Positions 16,689-24,753 of a stretch of 64,000 bases of DNA are shown piece by piece (the stretch's first letter is position 1; the number at the start of each line of letters is the position of its first letter). The notes under the pieces are model-generated. The model did no database searches. It was not told the origin of the DNA and saw only the letters and a program-made list of their open reading frames with translations. The stretch covers positions 248,001 through 312,000 of the forward strand of contig JAWKZS010000002.1 of assembly GCA_041395845.1 (NCBI GenBank). Reading direction: 5' to 3'. Made by a program: the position numbers and the translations under genes. Origin of the DNA: Ch67 sp041395845 (GTDB lineage Bacteria; Pseudomonadota; Gammaproteobacteria; Pseudomonadales; Ketobacteraceae).

Positions 16689-18782
16689 CTAGCCAGGAAA
16701 CACAAACATCCCCATCGCTTCCATCTGCTGTGGCAGGCTGTCTATCTGTTGCAGCACCGCTTCACCGGACAGCCAGTCGCAACCGGATTCCCGCAGAAAC
16801 TGATACTGTTTCAGCTGGTTCACTTCCGACGCCATGACCATTAATCCCATTTCATGGGCCAGATTGAGCACACCCTTGATGATGGCGCGATCACTGCGGG
16901 AATCGTTGATGGACGCCACGAACAGATTGCCCAGTCGCAGCAGGGAATAGGGAATGTCGCGCAGCAATTTCAGCGGCGCAAAGCCGGTTCCGAAATTATC
17001 CAGAATCAAGTGAAAGCCATTCTTGCGCAGCTGATTCAGCACACTCGCCAGCTGGGTGTGGCGAACGGCGAACGAAGACTCGGGCAGCTCTACAAAAATC
17101 TGCTCCGCCTGAATGCCGTTGCGCTGCACCACCTCGGTGATCCATTCCACCCCGCCTTCCTGCATCAGCAGCGACGGCGATACCGGCAGAATCAGTTTCA
17201 CCCCTTCCCGCTGCTCGGCATTCATGCTAGCCACACGCTCCATCGCCTGCTGCCAGAACCAGCGAAAAATCACTGGCGCCAGGCCGGACTCTTCCGCCAC
17301 CGGCAGGAATTCATCCAGCAGCAGTTCGCCACGGGCGGGATTCAGCCAGGACAGCTTGATCTCGCAAGCCACCAGCTGATTGCTTTCCACTGCAGCGACA
17401 GGCTGAAACTGTACGCGCCATTGGCGGTTTTCCACCGCCTGATGCAGCTCATACTCCAGCTGCATCTGCTCGACCCGCAGCTTGTTCATTTCCGCAGTGA
17501 AGTATTGATAGTTGTTGCGCCCCACTGCCTTGGCACGACTCAACGCCACTTCCGCATTTTTCAGCAGGGTACGCGCATCATCGCCACAGGTCGGATAAAC
17601 ACTGACACCAATCGAACAGCCGGTGAAAACCTGATGGCCATCGACCAGAAAAGCCTCGCGAATCTGATCAATGATTTTCTGGGCGACGATCCCGGCGTTA
17701 TCCGGCAGATCGATATGACTCAACACCACCACGAATTCGTCGCCTTCCATGCGACCGACCATGTCGTCCCGGCGGATCAGGGCCTGAATCCGCTTGGCGA
17801 TTTCGCGGATCAGCTGGTCACCGCGATCATGCCCCATCGATTCGTTGATATAGCGGAAATGATCGAGATCCACATACAACAGTGCAAAATAAAATCCGGA
17901 AAGTCCCGCCTTGAGAATACAGCGGTCTATCTGCTCTTCCAGCGGCGCCCGCAGTGGCAGACCAGTCAGATGATCGACATGGGACAGCTTGGCCAGCTTG
18001 TCCTTGGATTCGCGGGTTTCCTTGAGCTGGCGAAACGCGAACAGCATGGCAATATCAGGCAGGGAGCTCACCGGAATTGCGGCAAACTTGGCATTGATGC
18101 GCTCACCATCGGCGCGACACAGCATTGCCTTGTCCACCTGCAGAATCTGCTCACTGCGAGTGACCTTGGCAATCGGGTGATCTTTCCAGCGCGAACGCAC
18201 CTGACTGCAGTTTTCTTCGAGTACAGTTTCGAGATAATTGCCGGCCAGTTTCAGCGCCGTGGTTTTCAGCATGCGCTCAGCAGCGGCGTTGGCAAACAGG
18301 ATCTGGCCATTCTGGTCCAGCGCCAGAATACCTTCATCCTTGCCTTCCATTGCATTCTTTTCCTTGTCCGTGTTCAGCGTGGCGATCTGCTGCCGCAGAC
18401 GACCCAGTTTCAGGTAGCGTTTGACACAATCCTGCAGCCGGAATTCGTTCAGTGGTTTTGCCAGCACATCAACACGGTCAAACAGTTCCGGATGCAACCC
18501 CATTGGCCGTTCCGACAGATTGCCGGTTACGAACAGCACCGGTATATGAGCAGTCTGCTCACCGGATTTGAGCAGATTCAGGATGTGGTAACTGTCGGGA
18601 TCACGAAAGCCGGAATCCAGAATCAGCAGCGCCGGCTGATGACTGGCCACCAGGCTGACAATATTGCCGCTCTGCTCCGTCGCCAGTGCCCGTGCACCGA
18701 CCGCCTGAATCAGTTCGGAGTAATACGCGATATTGCTGTCCTGCTTGTCCGCAATAATGATCATGGGTTGTGACAGATTCAT
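16689..18782 (-). CDS. REC-PAS-GGDEF-EAL protein with degenerate EAL domain
   Basis: A 697-residue c-di-GMP-type signalling protein. A receiver domain (about 1–120) keeps an acidic pocket (ADKQD), a candidate phospho-Asp (LILDSG) and the KP pair. A PAS domain follows (about 145–255), then GGDEF (about 265–430) and EAL (about 435–690). The GGDEF motif reads EGDEF. The EAL domain has lost most catalytic residues: EAL is EIK, NLS is PVS, DDFG is DNFG, the catalytic Lys region reads LRLG, the AEGVE glutamates are replaced (ASEVN), and QGF is SGE. It cannot be expected to hydrolyse c-di-GMP and may be a ligand- or protein-binding receptor. ATG 18782 was chosen. A TTG at 18794 would overlap the upstream gene. 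Confidence 0.88.
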   Translation of the reverse strand: MNLSQPMIIIADKQDSNIAYYSELIQAVGARALATEQSGNIVSLVASHQPALLILDSGFRDPDSYHILNLLKSGEQTAHIPVLFVTGNLSERPMGLHPELFDRVDVLAKPLNEFRLQDCVKRYLKLGRLRQQIATLNTDKEKNAMEGKDEGILALDQNGQILFANAAAERMLKTTALKLAGNYLETVLEENCSQVRSRWKDHPIAKVTRSEQILQVDKAMLCRADGERINAKFAAIPVSSLPDIAMLFAFRQLKETRESKDKLAKLSHVDHLTGLPLRAPLEEQIDRCILKAGLSGFYFALLYVDLDHFRYINESMGHDRGDQLIREIAKRIQALIRRDDMVGRMEGDEFVVVLSHIDLPDNAGIVAQKIIDQIREAFLVDGHQVFTGCSIGVSVYPTCGDDARTLLKNAEVALSRAKAVGRNNYQYFTAEMNKLRVEQMQLEYELHQAVENRQWRVQFQPVAAVESNQLVACEIKLSWLNPARGELLLDEFLPVAEESGLAPVIFRWFWQQAMERVASMNAEQREGVKLILPVSPSLLMQEGGVEWITEVVQRNGIQAEQIFVELPESSFAVRHTQLASVLNQLRKNGFHLILDNFGTGFAPLKLLRDIPYSLLRLGNLFVASINDSRSDRAIIKGVLNLAHEMGLMVMASEVNQLKQYQFLRESGCDWLSGEAVLQQIDSLPQQMEAMGMFVFPG

Positions 18783-18790
18783 AGGCTCGT

Positions 18791-20761
18791 TCAATTCAGC
18801 TTGGTTCGTACACGCTGCAAAATGGCGTGCAACTGGTCTGCCCTGAAGGGCTTCTGCATGTAATCATCCATCCCGGCGTCCATGCAGGCATCATGACAAT
18901 CCTGTGCATCACTCGACGTCAGCGCGATAATGGGTAAATGGCCACCCATTTCACGTTCCCAGGCACGGATGGAGCGGGTGGCTTCAAAACCATCCATGAT
19001 CGGCATATCACAATCCATCAGCACGAAGTCATAGCGCTTTTCGGTCACTGCCTCGATGGCTTCCTCACCGTTGGTTGTGACATCCGCGTGAATGCCGAGT
19101 TTCTTCAGCGCACCCTTGGCGATGATCTGGTTGACTTCGTTATCTTCAACCAGCAGGGCCCGTTGCAGGGTCTGCACTTGCGAATCCCGCAGCGAACGGT
19201 CAGTAACGAGTGGCTGCAGCGTGGATGAGGAGCGCCCGAGCACCGCCGCCACTGCATCGTGCAGCGACTGTTTACGAACCGGTTTGACCAGCACTGCATC
19301 CAGCTTCAGTTCACCGCCGGTGATCAGATTCACGTACTCCTGATCCTCCTGCAGCAACAGGATGCGCACGTCATTGAACGCGGCATTGCGATTGATCTCC
19401 TGCACCAGCTGGATACCCGCCAGCTTCTGGCGCTGCAGATCGATCAATACCAGCTCGAAGGGTCGAACACTAAGGCTTGCCTGCCGCAACCGCTCCAGGG
19501 CCAGCGGGCTGCTGCCCTGGCATTCCACGTCCAGCTGCCAGTCGTTGAAATATTCCATCAGCTTGCCCCGCTCCTGGGGCGAATCGGTCACCAGCAGCAG
19601 ATGGCGACGCGCCAGCGGTTGCTGACTGGTCACCAACTCTTCACCCTTGGCCATTTTCAGCGTCAGCTTGAAGCTGGTGCCCAGCCCTTCCACCGAACGC
19701 AATGCCAGGGTTCCACCCATCAGATTGAGCAGTTCACGACTGATGGCCAAACCAATGCCCAACCCGCCGTAGCGATCCGTAAAGGCACTGTCACGTTTTT
19801 CAAACGCCGTGCGAATCATCTGGGCCTTTTCTTCACTCATGCCTTCGCCGGTGTCGGCAATTTCCAGTTCGATCACTGCATAGTGCGCATTCTCGATCTG
19901 ACACTCCGCCTTGACGGTGATGCCACCTTCATTGGTAAAGCGGCAGGCGTTATTGAGCAGACTCTGCAGGATCTGGCGCAGCCGGTCGGGATCACCCACC
20001 ACACTTTCCGGCACGTAGGGCGACACCAGCGTCGCCAGCTCGACGCCCTTGCGCCGTGCGACATCGGCAAAACTGTCGACAATTTCTTCCAGCACCAGCC
20101 GGAAGTTGAACGAGATATTGTGGAATTCCAGCTGCTCGGTTTCGAGCCGGGTGAAGTCCACCATCTCATTGAGATTACGCTGCAGCTCGCGCCCGGATTG
20201 CAGGGCATGCTCCAGGTTGTCCTGCATGTCGCGGGGCAACCCCTTGATATCGAGCGCATCCGTTATGGTCCCCAGCAAACGGTTGAGCGGCAGCCGGAAT
20301 TGCTGGGTCATATGGCTCAGAAAGCGGGATTTGGCCCGCGACGAAGAGCGGTTCTCCTCCAGCGCCTGGTGGAGTCGCTGATGCACCACATGTTCGGCAC
20401 TGGCATCCATGAATTCGCACAGCCAGCCATCACGGCCATCCGCCAGCCCGATCATGCGATATACCACGGGAAAGTGCACACCGTCGTAACGGTAGGCCGT
20501 CAGAGGCTGCTGCCAGATATTGACCGCGTTATCGGCATAATCTTTCAGGTACGCCAGGATGTCGCCGCGGTACTCCTTGGGACAGGGAATACACTGCCCA
20601 AAGCCAACCCGCGCCAAGCGGTCAGCAGGTAGCCCGAACAGTGCCTCGGCACCCCGGCTGAAATAAACCACCCGGCCACCTTCAGCCAGCACCACCACGG
20701 CGGGATTCAGGGCTCGATGCAACCGGGCATCAGCCTGGTCTCGGTTACGATTCAGGAACAT
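18791..20761 (-). CDS. Hybrid histidine kinase-like protein lacking the phospho-accepting histidine
   Basis: A 656-residue soluble protein with PAS (about 15–125), a HisKA-like dimerisation region (about 140–210), an HATPase_c domain (about 255–375) and two receiver domains (about 385–500 and 530–650). In the H-box the usual SHEIRTPLN reads TQQFRLPLN, so the phospho-accepting His and the following Glu are both Gln (Q153, Q154). The ATPase N, G1 (DTGEGM) and G2 (GGLGIGLA) boxes look intact. The second receiver is canonical (VEDNE, phospho-Asp D583, KPF). The first retains Asp and KP but a poorer acidic pocket. GGAG precedes the ATG. The degenerate EAL gene follows 8 bp downstream. It may act as an ATP-sensing scaffold or as a receiver substrate for another kinase. 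Confidence 0.88.
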   Translation of the reverse strand: MFLNRNRDQADARLHRALNPAVVVLAEGGRVVYFSRGAEALFGLPADRLARVGFGQCIPCPKEYRGDILAYLKDYADNAVNIWQQPLTAYRYDGVHFPVVYRMIGLADGRDGWLCEFMDASAEHVVHQRLHQALEENRSSSRAKSRFLSHMTQQFRLPLNRLLGTITDALDIKGLPRDMQDNLEHALQSGRELQRNLNEMVDFTRLETEQLEFHNISFNFRLVLEEIVDSFADVARRKGVELATLVSPYVPESVVGDPDRLRQILQSLLNNACRFTNEGGITVKAECQIENAHYAVIELEIADTGEGMSEEKAQMIRTAFEKRDSAFTDRYGGLGIGLAISRELLNLMGGTLALRSVEGLGTSFKLTLKMAKGEELVTSQQPLARRHLLLVTDSPQERGKLMEYFNDWQLDVECQGSSPLALERLRQASLSVRPFELVLIDLQRQKLAGIQLVQEINRNAAFNDVRILLLQEDQEYVNLITGGELKLDAVLVKPVRKQSLHDAVAAVLGRSSSTLQPLVTDRSLRDSQVQTLQRALLVEDNEVNQIIAKGALKKLGIHADVTTNGEEAIEAVTEKRYDFVLMDCDMPIMDGFEATRSIRAWEREMGGHLPIIALTSSDAQDCHDACMDAGMDDYMQKPFRADQLHAILQRVRTKLN

Positions 20762-20843
20762 GCAACTCCAGCAATGCTGCGATGAATGACATTGTGGGCA
20801 AACGCCGATTCATTTCAGTATAGATGGCGCTGATAGTACGGAC

Positions 20844-20879
20844 AGAAAAAAAGCCCCGGGCGTTACCACCCGGGGCTTT
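20844..20879 (-). terminator. Intrinsic terminator of argG
   Basis: An 11-bp perfect stem (AAAGCCCCGGG / CCCGGGGCTTT, loop of 8) lies at 20850–20879. On the − strand it is followed by a run of seven T residues, just past the argG stop. Confidence 0.92.
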
Positions 20880-20907
20880 CTACTGAAAGCTCAGAATAAT
20901 CAGCAGG

Positions 20908-22128
20908 TTACTTCAGCTTGCGTCCCTTGCTCGCGGCAATGCGCATGCGCAGGGCGTTGAGCTTGATGAAGCCTTCCGCGTCCTTCTGGTTGTAGGCGCC
21001 AGCATCGTCTTCGAAGGTGGCGATACGGCTGTCGAACAGGGAATCGTCGGACTGGCGACCCACCACAGTGACGTTGCCCTTGTACAGCTTCACGCGCACC
21101 ACGCCGTTTACCGGCTCCTGGGACTGGTCGATCATGGCCTGCAGCATCTTGCGCTCCGGGCTCCACCAGTAACCGTTGTAGATCAGTTCGGCGTACTTGG
21201 GCATCAGGCTGTCTTTCAGGTGGGCCACTTCGCGATCCAGACAAATGGATTCGATGGCACGGTGGGCGCGCAGCATGATCGTGCCCCCCGGCGTTTCATA
21301 CGCGCCGCGGGACTTCATGCCCACATAGCGGTTTTCCACGATGTCCAGACGGCCAACGCCGTTGTCGCCACCCAGCTTGTTCAGCTTGGCCAGAACCTCG
21401 TGTGCACGCAGGCGCTCGCCGTCGATCGCCACGATGTCGCCTTTTTCATAGGTCAGTTCGATGTAGGTCGGTACATCCGGGGCCTTTTCCGGGCTCACGG
21501 ACCAGCGCCACATGTCTTCTTCGGCTTCGGCCCAGGGATCTTCCAGCACGCCGCCTTCATAGGAAATGTGCAGCAGGTTGGCATCCATGGAGTAAGGAGA
21601 TTTCTTGCCGGCCTTGGTGAAATCCACCGGGATGTTGTGGGCGGCGGCATAGTTCATCAGAGTTTCGCGGGAGGTCAGATCCCACTCACGCCAGGGCGCA
21701 ATCACCTTGATGCCGGGCTTGAGCGCATAGGCACCCAGTTCAAACCGCACCTGGTCGTTGCCCTTGCCGGTGGCACCGTGGGAAATGGCGTCGGCGCCGG
21801 TTTCCTCAGCAATTTCCACCAGACGCTTGGCGATCAGCGGACGGGCGATGGAGGTACCCAGCAGGTATTCGCCTTCATAAATGGTATTGGCGCGGAACAT
21901 GGGGAACACGAAATCGCGCACGAATTCTTCACGCACGTCTTCGATAAAGATTTCCTTGATGCCCATGGCCTTGGCTTTGGCACGGGCCGGCTCAACCTCT
22001 TCACCCTGACCCAGGTCCGCCGTGAAGGTCACAACTTCGCACTTGTAGGTTTCCTGCAGCCACTTTGCAATGACCGAGGTGTCCAGACCGCCGGAATAGG
22101 CCAAAACCACCTTTTTGATATCCGCCAT
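20908..22128 (-). CDS. argG: Argininosuccinate synthase
   Basis: Penultimate step of arginine biosynthesis: ATP-dependent joining of citrulline and aspartate. The product is 406 residues from ATG 22128, behind AAGGAA. A longer upstream frame is unsupported. The N-type ATP pyrophosphatase loop AYSGGLDTS is at residues 10–18, and the family segments GKGNDQVRFE and SPYSMDANLLHISYEGG are intact. It is followed by a strong terminator. Its neighbour motY and then rnt recreate the Pseudomonas order, while the signalling genes lie on the other side. Confidence 0.98.
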   Translation of the reverse strand: MADIKKVVLAYSGGLDTSVIAKWLQETYKCEVVTFTADLGQGEEVEPARAKAKAMGIKEIFIEDVREEFVRDFVFPMFRANTIYEGEYLLGTSIARPLIAKRLVEIAEETGADAISHGATGKGNDQVRFELGAYALKPGIKVIAPWREWDLTSRETLMNYAAAHNIPVDFTKAGKKSPYSMDANLLHISYEGGVLEDPWAEAEEDMWRWSVSPEKAPDVPTYIELTYEKGDIVAIDGERLRAHEVLAKLNKLGGDNGVGRLDIVENRYVGMKSRGAYETPGGTIMLRAHRAIESICLDREVAHLKDSLMPKYAELIYNGYWWSPERKMLQAMIDQSQEPVNGVVRVKLYKGNVTVVGRQSDDSLFDSRIATFEDDAGAYNQKDAEGFIKLNALRMRIAASKGRKLK

Positions 22129-22237
22129 GGGAATTTCCTTTAGAGCCAGATTGAGGAAGGAATTTGAAGGGGCGGTATTGTACCTGAAGCGGACGGCAAA
22201 TGGGAAAGGTGCGCTGCACCACGGGCGCTGAAGCGGA

Positions 22238-23089
22238 TCAACCCCGCTCCAGCTGCAGCAGTACCCGGCGATTGACGGCCTTGTTGGCCGCATTGGTGTT
22301 GGCCTTGGCGGGCTTGCCCTCGCCGAAGTAGCGCATTTCGATCATGTCCCCAGGAATACCCTTGGCCTCGAGATACTCCTGCACCGCCTTGGCCCGCAAC
22401 CGGGACAGCTCCCAGTTGTAGCCCCGCCGACCGTCACTGTCGGTGTGGCCGTGCACCACCACCTTGCGCACGGCCGGGTCCAGCAGGATATAACCCGCCA
22501 CCAGATCCAGTCGCTCCTTGAGGGTGCCCTGGATGCGCCACTTGTCGAACTCGAAGTGCAGCAGGGAATTGCGCACCTGATCGAAGTTGGCGGGATACAG
22601 GGATGCCATGCAGGACAGATAGCCGGTGTAGGCGCTCTGGAAATTCACCGCCGACACATCGGCGATCACATCATGCTTTTCATGCCAGCTGTGATGCTTG
22701 AAGGACGGAAACATGCCGACTTCCAGCTCGGCCAGCAGCAGGTTGGAGCGATCTTCGTCCAGCACGATCGGCCGCTTGCCCGGCACCACCGGCGCAGGCC
22801 CGATCGGGCGCGGATCCAGATCCGGCCGCCACTCCGGCGCCACGATGCTCACCTCCACCGTGCCCGGCTTGAGTACCGGGCGATAGGATTCCACATAGAA
22901 CTGCTGGGATTCTCCGGCCCGGATTTCGAACACGGCATCACCGTAATTCGGCACCGACTGCCACAGCCGGCATACCAGCGGCCCCGGCTCCAGGTGCCAC
23001 TCGGCAATATCGACCCGCGCCTGATAGTTGTGGGCGAAGACCGGGCCCACCGGAATCAGCAACAAGAAAATCAACAGCTTGCGCCACAT
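22238..23089 (-). CDS. motY: MotY-like flagellar T-ring protein, OmpA-domain
   Basis: Predicted periplasmic protein that forms the T-ring around Na+-driven polar flagellar motors and helps place stator units. A clear signal peptide (MWRKLLIFLLLIPVGPVFA) is followed by a ~150-residue MotY-type N-terminal domain. An OmpA-like peptidoglycan-binding domain (about 170–283) follows, with VVVHGHTDSDGRRGYNWELS and NRRVLLQLERG. Without the context it would be called only an OmpA-family protein. The argG–motY–rnt order seen in Pseudomonas raises confidence. It is divergent from rnt, with 158 bp between the two start codons. Confidence 0.85.
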   Translation of the reverse strand: MWRKLLIFLLLIPVGPVFAHNYQARVDIAEWHLEPGPLVCRLWQSVPNYGDAVFEIRAGESQQFYVESYRPVLKPGTVEVSIVAPEWRPDLDPRPIGPAPVVPGKRPIVLDEDRSNLLLAELEVGMFPSFKHHSWHEKHDVIADVSAVNFQSAYTGYLSCMASLYPANFDQVRNSLLHFEFDKWRIQGTLKERLDLVAGYILLDPAVRKVVVHGHTDSDGRRGYNWELSRLRAKAVQEYLEAKGIPGDMIEMRYFGEGKPAKANTNAANKAVNRRVLLQLERG

Positions 23090-23247
23090 GCTTCCGAAAT
23101 CCCCATACTTGCTTTCACATCAGTCTGTTATAGGTATCGGTCGGCTGCTGCAGCCCTTGAGTGATTGGCACAAATATTTGTACGCCATCGCGGGGTACGC
23201 TAGCATCTGCCCCTGTCAAAACGTCGGCCTGCCCTAAGCGAGTGTCC

Positions 23248-23895
23248 ATGAGCAACCCCTCTTCCAGCATCGCCCAGCGTTTTCGGGGCTACCTGCCTGT
23301 GGTGATCGACGTGGAAACCGGCGGATTCAACCCCAACACCGACGCTTTACTGGAGATCGCCGCCGTAATCCTCACAATGGACGACGATGGCTTCCTGATT
23401 CCCGGCGAGAAGATTCATCATCATGTGATTCCGTTCGAGGGCGCCAACATCGAACAGGCGGCACTGGACTTCACCGGTATCGATCCCTATCACCCGTTCC
23501 GCGGTGCGGTTTCCGAGGTCGATGCGGTGAAAGACATCTTCAGCAGCATTCGCCGGGCCATCAAGGATGAACATTGCAGCCGCGCCATCCTGGTGGGACA
23601 CAATGCCTTCTTCGATCGCGACTTCGTCAACGCGGTGGTGACCCGCAACGACATCAAGCGCAATCCGTTCCACCCTTTTTCCTGCTTCGATACCGCCACT
23701 ATCGGTGGGCTGGCGGTCGGTCAGACGGTACTGGCGAAGGTCTGCAAGGCCGCGCACATCCATTTCGATAACAAGGAAGCCCATTCCGCCATCTATGATG
23801 CCGAGAAAACCGCCGACTTCTTCTGCTGGGTGGTCAATCGCTGGAAAACCATGGGTGGCTGGCCCGTCGGCGGCTTGCGCGACGAAGAGGAATAG
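23248..23895 (+). CDS. rnt: Ribonuclease T
   Basis: 3'-to-5' exoribonuclease of the DEDDh family that trims the CCA ends of tRNAs and matures stable RNAs. The product is 215 residues from ATG 23248. An upstream extension to 23161 has no family support. Catalytic residues are visible in Exo I (DVETGGF, D21/E23), Exo II (GHNAFFDRDFV) and Exo III (HSAIYDAEKTADFF). It is divergent from motY and followed 5 bp later by a methyltransferase gene on the same strand. Confidence 0.97.
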   Translation: MSNPSSSIAQRFRGYLPVVIDVETGGFNPNTDALLEIAAVILTMDDDGFLIPGEKIHHHVIPFEGANIEQAALDFTGIDPYHPFRGAVSEVDAVKDIFSSIRRAIKDEHCSRAILVGHNAFFDRDFVNAVVTRNDIKRNPFHPFSCFDTATIGGLAVGQTVLAKVCKAAHIHFDNKEAHSAIYDAEKTADFFCWVVNRWKTMGGWPVGGLRDEEE

Positions 23896-23900
23896 CCCCG

Positions 23901-24659
23901 ATGGCCGGGTTCAGGGATTATTTTTCCGACGCCTCGGATGCCTATCGCCGCTTCCGGCCCGAGTACCCGGCCAAACTCTTTGCCTATCTGGCAACGCTGA
24001 CACCGGCCCGTGGCCTGGCCATCGATTGTGGCTGCGGTAACGGCCAGGCGTCCGTGGCACTGGCGGCGCACTTCGCCGATGTGCTGGGAACCGACGCCAG
24101 CAGCAGTCAGATTGCCAGCGCGGCCACCGCCCCCAATCTGCGCTACCAGGTCAGCCCCGCCGAGTCCATCCCCGCCCAACCGGGTTCGGCCGACCTGATC
24201 ACGGTGGCGCAGGCGATCCACTGGTTCGATCATGCCCGCTTTTTCAGCGCAGCCGATCAGGCCCTCAAGCCCGGAGGCGTGCTGGCGATCTGGGGTTACC
24301 AGTTCCTCCATACCGACACCGCACTTGACCCGCTGATCACGGATTTCCACAGCCAGCTGCTGGGGCCCTACTGGCCACCGGAGCGTGCCCTGCTGGACGC
24401 CGGCTACACCCGCATTCCCTTCCCTTATCCACGCCAGCCGACACCGGCGTTTGCCATGGAGGCGGACTGGGACTTTCACCAGCTGCTGGGCTATCTGAAT
24501 ACCTGGTCCGCCGTAAAACAGTTCGAAAAAGCCAATGGATTCAACCCGTTGGAAAAGGTGCTCGATACTCTCAGTAAAACCTGGGGCGATCCAGATCTGG
24601 CCCGCCGGGTGTACTGGCCGCTGATCCTTTGGGTCGGCCTGAAACCGGGTCAGGGATGA
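23901..24659 (+). CDS. Class I SAM-dependent methyltransferase
   Basis: A 252-residue cytoplasmic methyltransferase with a Rossmann fold. Motif I is AIDCGCGNGQAS. The acidic loop (VLGTDASSSQI), the post-motif region SADLITVAQAIHWFD and motif III (LKPGGVLAIWGY) follow. The AQAIHWFD phrase is shared with fungal trans-aconitate/farnesoic acid-type methyltransferases and many uncharacterised bacterial relatives. The substrate is unknown. GAGGA precedes the ATG, and the gene starts 5 bp after the rnt stop, so the two are cotranscribed. Confidence 0.87.
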   Translation: MAGFRDYFSDASDAYRRFRPEYPAKLFAYLATLTPARGLAIDCGCGNGQASVALAAHFADVLGTDASSSQIASAATAPNLRYQVSPAESIPAQPGSADLITVAQAIHWFDHARFFSAADQALKPGGVLAIWGYQFLHTDTALDPLITDFHSQLLGPYWPPERALLDAGYTRIPFPYPRQPTPAFAMEADWDFHQLLGYLNTWSAVKQFEKANGFNPLEKVLDTLSKTWGDPDLARRVYWPLILWVGLKPGQG

Positions 24660-24753
24660 AATTCCGGTTACGGAATTGTTTCAATTTGAAGGCATCCCGC
24701 CTATAGTTGCGCCACCTGAAAACCCACAAAAAGTCCTGCTTTGGTTCGTCACC

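Noticed and set aside
16854..18773. 639-residue open frame opposite the REC-GGDEF-EAL gene
   Set aside because: The − strand frame carries recognisable receiver, GGDEF and EAL sequence. The + strand frame is His/Gln-rich and has no domain features.
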